DNA from: Lycorma delicatula
Taxonomy: Eukaryota > Arthropoda > Insecta > Hemiptera > Fulgoridae
Reading direction: 5' to 3'
Assembly (NCBI RefSeq): GCF_047948215.1
Contig: NC_134456.1
Coordinates: 57,181,959 to 57,245,958, forward strand
DNA length: 64,000 nucleotides
The translations under genes were made by a program, and so were the position numbers. Position 1 is the stretch's first letter; each line of letters opens with the position of its first letter. The notes under the pieces were generated by a model that did no database searches, was not told the origin of the DNA, and saw only the letters and a program-made list of their open reading frames with translations. This document shows, piece by piece, positions 59,216 to 64,000 of this stretch.

Positions 59216-60480
59216 AGTCCTGTTAATTAATAAATAAACTAGAAATAGTGATAGATAAAAATAAAATTAACGATAAAATTAAATTAAAAAATGTAATGTT
59301 CTTCTAATATGGCATAGAAATGGTTGGAGTACGTATTGACTGTGAACTCTCGATAAATCGAGATTGATTAATCAGCAACGAATTGTGGTTAAAATGTAGC
59401 GATCCCTTAAAAGTTTTTTTTACAACATAAGTAAAAGAAACCATTTTCATTATTTCAAAAACTATACAAATATCTCTAATTTTGTGAACTTTGGGATAAA
59501 TATTTCAGCCCACCCAGCATGGCACACACACACACACACATACAAATATATATATATAGAGCCCGTTTTCTAGAAATAAGATTTTGATAGTCCTGCTTAA
59601 ACCAAGGCTTCCGTCAGGAAATAGCTATTTTAAAATTAATACAATTATTATCTTTTGAGAAGAACGTTGTAAAATTTAAAATAATGAGCCTATCGTTTGT
59701 AACCAGCTGAGTATAAAATAATTTTAATAAAAGAAGTAATCCATACAAACAATTAAAATGCGCACAAGGACTTATTTTATAAAATATAAATTAATTATTA
59801 ATAAACCGTTTTCGAAAATCTAAAGATGCATAGGGTGTATATTAAGAAAAAAAACTATAAAAGATTGTTTAAGAATTGAAAATACTATCGGTTAGTAAAG
59901 ACATAAAAGAATAGAAATCGGTTAGTAAACATCAGGCTCAATAGATGCTATCTTTAAGTGTTACACAATTTCGATGGAACTTGTGTTGTAAAATCCCCCA
60001 CTAAAAATATTTTCAACTCTGGTAATTTTTCCTAATTTTTTCAAAGTTTTCTATTGCTTAATTTCTCCCTTCTTTATTTTTTAGGGAATAATGTGATGCT
60101 TAATAATGTAATGAATCTATACATTGGTTTCCTTACTATTTTTGGTTAGTTTTAGGTTTACTATTCTTCACATTTGTAGTTGATCGATTCACTAGAGAAT
60201 CAGTTTTATTTTAGTTTAATTTCTTTACTATCAATTACGAGTGTAGTTTGTTTGGTACTAATTCTAAGCTTTCCCAGTGTTTTTACAAATCTCCTGTTTT
60301 AGATGTAATATATTTGTAAGTATAAGATATCTATATGCTTGTGAAAGTACATATCCGAGTGATCATACACTTGCGTGCTTTTATTCAAGTAAAAATTGCT
60401 TTACACTTAAATTTTTATGCTTTACATATTTTTAAATTATTCTTTTGCTTAAAAAAATGTGATACAAATATGTTTACAGT
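59216..60480. other. AT-rich DNA, no gene recognised
   Basis: A short CA run (59521-59540) and a TA run follow. No coding signal. Confidence 0.45.
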
Positions 60481-60483
60481 ATA

Positions 60484-60550
60484 AAAAATGTGAAGGTGGA
60501 CCGGGATTCAAATCCAAAACTTTCCGGATATAGCTGGTCTGTTATCGTTC
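60484..60550 (-). repeat. SINE S2-like head fragment
   Basis: The minus strand contains GGATTTGAATCCCGGTCCACC, similar to the S2 B-box region, preceded by TATCCGGAAAG resembling the S2 word ATCCGGAGG. The body and tail are not recognisable and no target duplication is visible. Confidence 0.45.
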
Positions 60551-60708
60551 TATGATGTATTCTGAATTAAAAAATTAATTATACCCAAAAGCATTTCAAA
60601 GAAAAGCAAATAAATAAAGCAGCAGAAATAAATAAAAGATAACTTTCAAAATAAAACTATTTTTAAAACAGTTATTGACAATATTTAATAAGTTGTCATT
60701 AAACTGTT

Positions 60709-60811
60709 ATTAAATATTTAATAAGTAGTCTTATTAAATATTTAATAAGTAGTCTTATTAAATATTTAATAAGTAGTCTTATTAAATATTTAATAAGTAG
60801 TCTTATTAAAT
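60709..60811. repeat. 24-bp tandem repeat, four copies plus a partial
   Basis: The unit ATTAAATATTTAATAAGTAGTCTT is repeated exactly at 60709, 60733, 60757 and 60781 (described here as a 24-mer containing the palindrome ATTAAATATTTAAT). A degenerate partial unit precedes it at about 60679. Perfect identity indicates recent expansion. Confidence 0.95.
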
Positions 60812-60909
60812 AAGTGTACAAGAACACACCTTATTTACATGTCATATATATCATACTCAACTAATTGGAGCTTATAAGGGGGATTATGCTTATTGTTCAC
60901 TGGTTGAAC

Positions 60910-60927
60910 AAAAAAAAAAAAAAAAAA
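60910..60927. repeat. Poly(A) run
   Basis: About 18 A residues, with no recognisable retroposon body before it. Confidence 0.8.
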
Positions 60928-61164
60928 CAATATCAAAACATACAGAAAAAGTCCATTACACTTTTTAAATAAGAGATTATCTTATCTTACAGCAGTTTTG
61001 AATTTCCACTAATGAAATAATACAAAAACAAAATATGGAATACACTAAATTACTAAATTAAATAAATCTCAAAATTCAAACTGATACTTTTTTACGTGTA
61101 ATTTAAAAAACCAATTTCCATTTTTGCCCTTTTTGATGAATCAAAATACGAATATTATAATCAT

Positions 61165-62265
61165 TACTGCGCAGTGCAGGTGAGGAAGCGATTGATAGAT
61201 TATACAAACTGGTGTGTAATATTTATGAAAATGGGGAATTTCCATCAGACTTCAAAAAAAAGTGTTATAGTTATGATACCAAAGAAAGCTGGGGCAGATA
61301 AATGTGAAGAATACAGAACAATTAGTTTAACTAGTCATGCATCAAAAATCTTAACTAGAATTTTATACAGAAGAATTGAGAGGAGAGTGAAAGAAGTGTT
61401 AGGAGAAGACCAATTTGGTTTCAGGAAAAGTATAGGGACAAGGGAAGCAATTTTAGGCCTCAGATTAATAGTAGAAGGAAGATTAAAGAAAAACAAACCA
61501 ACATACTTGGCGTTTATGGACCTAGAAAAGGCTTTCGATAACGTAGACTGGAATAAAATGTTCAGCATTTTAAAAAAATTAGGGTTAAAATACAGAGATA
61601 GAAGAACAATTGCTAACATGTACAGGAACCAAACAGCAACAATAACAATTGAAGAACATAAGAAAGAAGCCCTAATAAGAAAGGGAGTCCGACAAGGATG
61701 TTCCCTATCTCCGTTACTTTTTAATCTTTACATGGAACTAGCAGTTAATGATGTTAAAGAACAATTTAGATTCGGAGTAACAGTACAAGGTGAAAAGATA
61801 AAGATGCTACGATTTGCTGATGATATAGTAATTCTAGCCGAGAGTAAAAAGGATTTATAAGAAACAATGAACGGCATAGATGAAGTCCTACGCAAAAACT
61901 ATCGCATGAAAATAAACAAGAACAAAACAAAAGTAATGAAATGTAGTAGAAATAACAAAGATGGACCGCTGAATGTGAAAATAGGAGGAGAAAAGATTAT
62001 GGAGGTAGAAGAATTTTGTTATTTGGGAAGTAAAATTACTAAAGATGGACGAAGCAGGAGCGATATAAAATGCCGAATAGCTTTAATATTGGAAGGACAG
62101 GTAGAAGGGAAAAATTGTGTAGGCAGGCCACGTTTGGAGTATGTAAAACAAATTGTTGGGGATGTAGGATGTAGAGGGTATACTGAAATGAAACGACTAG
62201 CACTAGATAGGGAATCTTGGAGAGCTGCATCAAACCAGTCAAATGACTGAAGACAAAAAAAAAAA
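61165..62265 (+). pseudogene. LINE reverse transcriptase, 5'-truncated, one stop and an internal deletion
   Basis: The best-preserved element here. Codons from 61174 read, in order: VIVMIPKKAG, EEYRTISLTSHASKIL, EDQFGFRKSIGTREAI, LAFMDLEKAFDNVDW (box A), RKGVRQGCSLSPLLFNLYMEL (box B), and RFADDIVILAESKKDL (box C, catalytic FADD intact). A TAA at 61858-61860 interrupts, then the same frame continues: MKINKNKTKVM, EFCYLGSKITKDG, and finally RLALDRESWRAASNQSND with a stop at 62248-62250. About 100-160 residues expected between the YLGSKIT block and the GRPRLEY block are missing, without loss of frame. A poly(A) tail follows at about 62256-62266. RTE/BovB-like by motif, but the clade is uncertain. 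The minus-strand frames here are shadows. Confidence 0.88.
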
Positions 62266-62267
62266 TA

Positions 62268-64000
62268 ATCAACCAACCGATTATTAAAGACAATTATTAT
62301 AGACTATTATAGACAACCGATAATTATTTTTAAAATGATTATATATCTAAATTTCTTTAGAAATTAAATTTATGACTTAATTACAATATTTAGTTAAAAA
62401 CTATATGTATTTAAAATGAATTTTTCACGACAGTAAGCAGCAAACAAATTAATTTTACCATATTATGAATGTGGTCATAAATGTAATAGGAATTGTTCTC
62501 TCGACAAATGTTCATTAAATTTTATTTTTTTAAGATTATGAAAGACTCGGACTGTATGAAATGCATGATATCCAAATTTACGTGTACATGCCGTATCTGG
62601 AATATAAAATATGGTGAAATATTTCAGTATTTTACATACAGTTGTATGAAATGTAATAATAAGTTGACAGTTTCGTGTTTTCTTTACAACCCAGCATTCT
62701 GCTTAACAGTTATTGTCACTTGTACAGTACTCATTTTACTCAGGCAGTGGTGCATTGTACATTTTAGCAATACTCAGTAGAACATGACTGGAGTAAGGGC
62801 AATACGTGGTAATATGTGAGAGGAAGTTTAAAAGGGAAAAAGAGAGAGAGAATAATAACTTATTTTACCTATTTGTTTTGTTTCATAAAATAACTATTGT
62901 ATACCTGAGCAAGGATTGCACATTTTATTGCTTTACAAAAATGTATTTTCAGTAGTAAATTATCTAAAACGTATTATTAGTTTCTCATTCATTATTCGAA
63001 TAATATTATACTATTAACATATTTTACTGAAAAAGTCAGTACGGAAAATGGATAAAAGGCAAGGTCAACTTTATTTGTTTGTCATCAAGTGTAAAGTTAA
63101 AAAACATTTCTCTTGCATCTGTTACTAGGTTTTTGGGCAAAACTGATTCAAAGTCTATTATTATCCGAATAAAGTACTAAATAATTTTTTAATAAAATAT
63201 TTTGGAATATTTCCACGGTTTGAAATTCGCTATATGATCGAAAGATAATAAGTTTGTGGCTGTGTTCCAATACGATATACATAGGCAATTAGTCAAAAGA
63301 CTAAATTTTGATAACTGTTATATTAAAACTTAAATTTCCTCTGAAAAGAGAAATGTTTGATATCTTATTTCCCAGAAAAACTTCGAATTTCCCCAACTTC
63401 AAAATATATTTAGATCCTTTGTAACAAAGGTCAACATTCTCATAATGATGTCAGTAATATTTTAGCGGAATAAAATTTTAGAAACGATATAACAATTTTA
63501 CATTTCAATGTCTTGTTTTCTGTTAAACTGGAAAATTGTTAAATTTTTTCAACTGTAAATACCGAACTTTGTTACCAAAAAAATATTAACACACTTGAAG
63601 TAAAAATTTTATACAATAAAGATAACAAAATATTAAAAGATTCATTTACAAAATTCTGAATCTTTTTCTTGTATAAGAACTAGGTATCACGTTATTCAGT
63701 TTTGTTGCTGATTGCAATATTAATGGCTCTCTTCTCATAAACGTTAACAAATCCTTAAGTGTGTAGTACAATTATATATATTTTATATTCTATTTATAAT
63801 GAGTCTTTCGTTGTACATATTTAATAATTCCATAGTTTTAGATCGTTTCTTCAAAGATTGCTATTCAAAGGATAAAAATTAGTTAAAATAATCTATGAAT
63901 GTCATAGAAGACCAAAAGTCAAATATCTGATTCAGGATGAAAGAAAAGTGGGAAAAGGGGATTACAAATTTAAAAAAATTAACGTTAAATTAATACAGAA
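62268..64000. other. AT-rich DNA, no gene recognised
   Basis: A 95-codon open frame at 62493-62780 is cysteine-rich (several C-M-K-C and C-T-C words) but shows no known domain, no repeat match and no splice context I can support. It is most likely chance. Confidence 0.4.

Noticed and set aside
62493..62780. 95-codon cysteine-rich open frame as a small secreted or metal-binding protein
   Set aside because: No signal peptide, no recognised cysteine framework, no splice or conservation support; AT-rich codons suggest chance.

Overview
The window looks like intergenic DNA from a large, AT-rich, transposon-filled animal genome, most likely an insect. The evidence is the low-GC background, dinucleotide microsatellites, and decayed mariner/Tc1, hAT, Merlin-like, Jockey-like, R1-like and RLE-type elements together with tRNA-derived SINEs. 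A sap-feeding hemipteran is plausible, but this rests only on a general impression of the repeat families. I find no intact host protein-coding gene, no rRNA, no functional tRNA, no CRISPR array and no operon-like structure. Nearly every longer open frame is a piece of a dead transposable element, an antisense shadow of one, or a chimera across an insertion junction.

Layout. 0-3 kb: two inward-facing Merlin-like transposase N-termini, about 2.2 kb apart. 4-8 kb: a possible non-LTR endonuclease scrap, an internally deleted hAT element with 8-bp target duplications, and a minus-strand LINE RT C-terminus. 8.9-10 kb: a decayed DD34D mariner. 10-16 kb: AT-rich DNA with several near-perfect short hairpins and a pseudogene of a multicopy arthropod protein family. 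19.9-21.2 kb: a second copy of the 7-kb LINE family, on the plus strand. 24.5-26.5 kb: an R1-clade 5' region and gag with zinc knuckles but no pol, plus a scrambled 90-bp piece of the same element 0.7 kb upstream. 27.1-30.9 kb: an RLE-type LINE next to a Jockey-type RT, both on the minus strand. 36.5-37.4 kb: the 3' end of a second RLE-type copy, with its nuclease motif. 38.7-40.3 kb: a mariner abutting a fragment of a different Tc1/mariner family. 41.1-45.7 kb: a pair of inverted repeat units, each tipped by a small hairpin. 48 kb: a SINE. 49.0-52.9 kb: a 1.29-kb Tc1/mariner element interrupted by a 2.57-kb hAT. 53.6-55.5 kb: two SINEs, one inserted in a third Tc1/mariner transposase relic. 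57.4-59.2 kb: a SINE, an R1-clade pol end with GC-rich 3' region, and a Jockey fragment. 61.2-62.3 kb: the least decayed LINE, with one in-frame stop and an apparent internal deletion.

These elements do not form a working system. What can be read is a relative history: several insertions are bounded by target-site duplications I can align exactly, giving an order of events. The most unusual recurrent signal is a set of perfect or near-perfect hairpins with very short loops (arms 10-23 bp, about a dozen), which suggests a local template-switch process or an assembly artefact. I found no convincing undescribed biological system.
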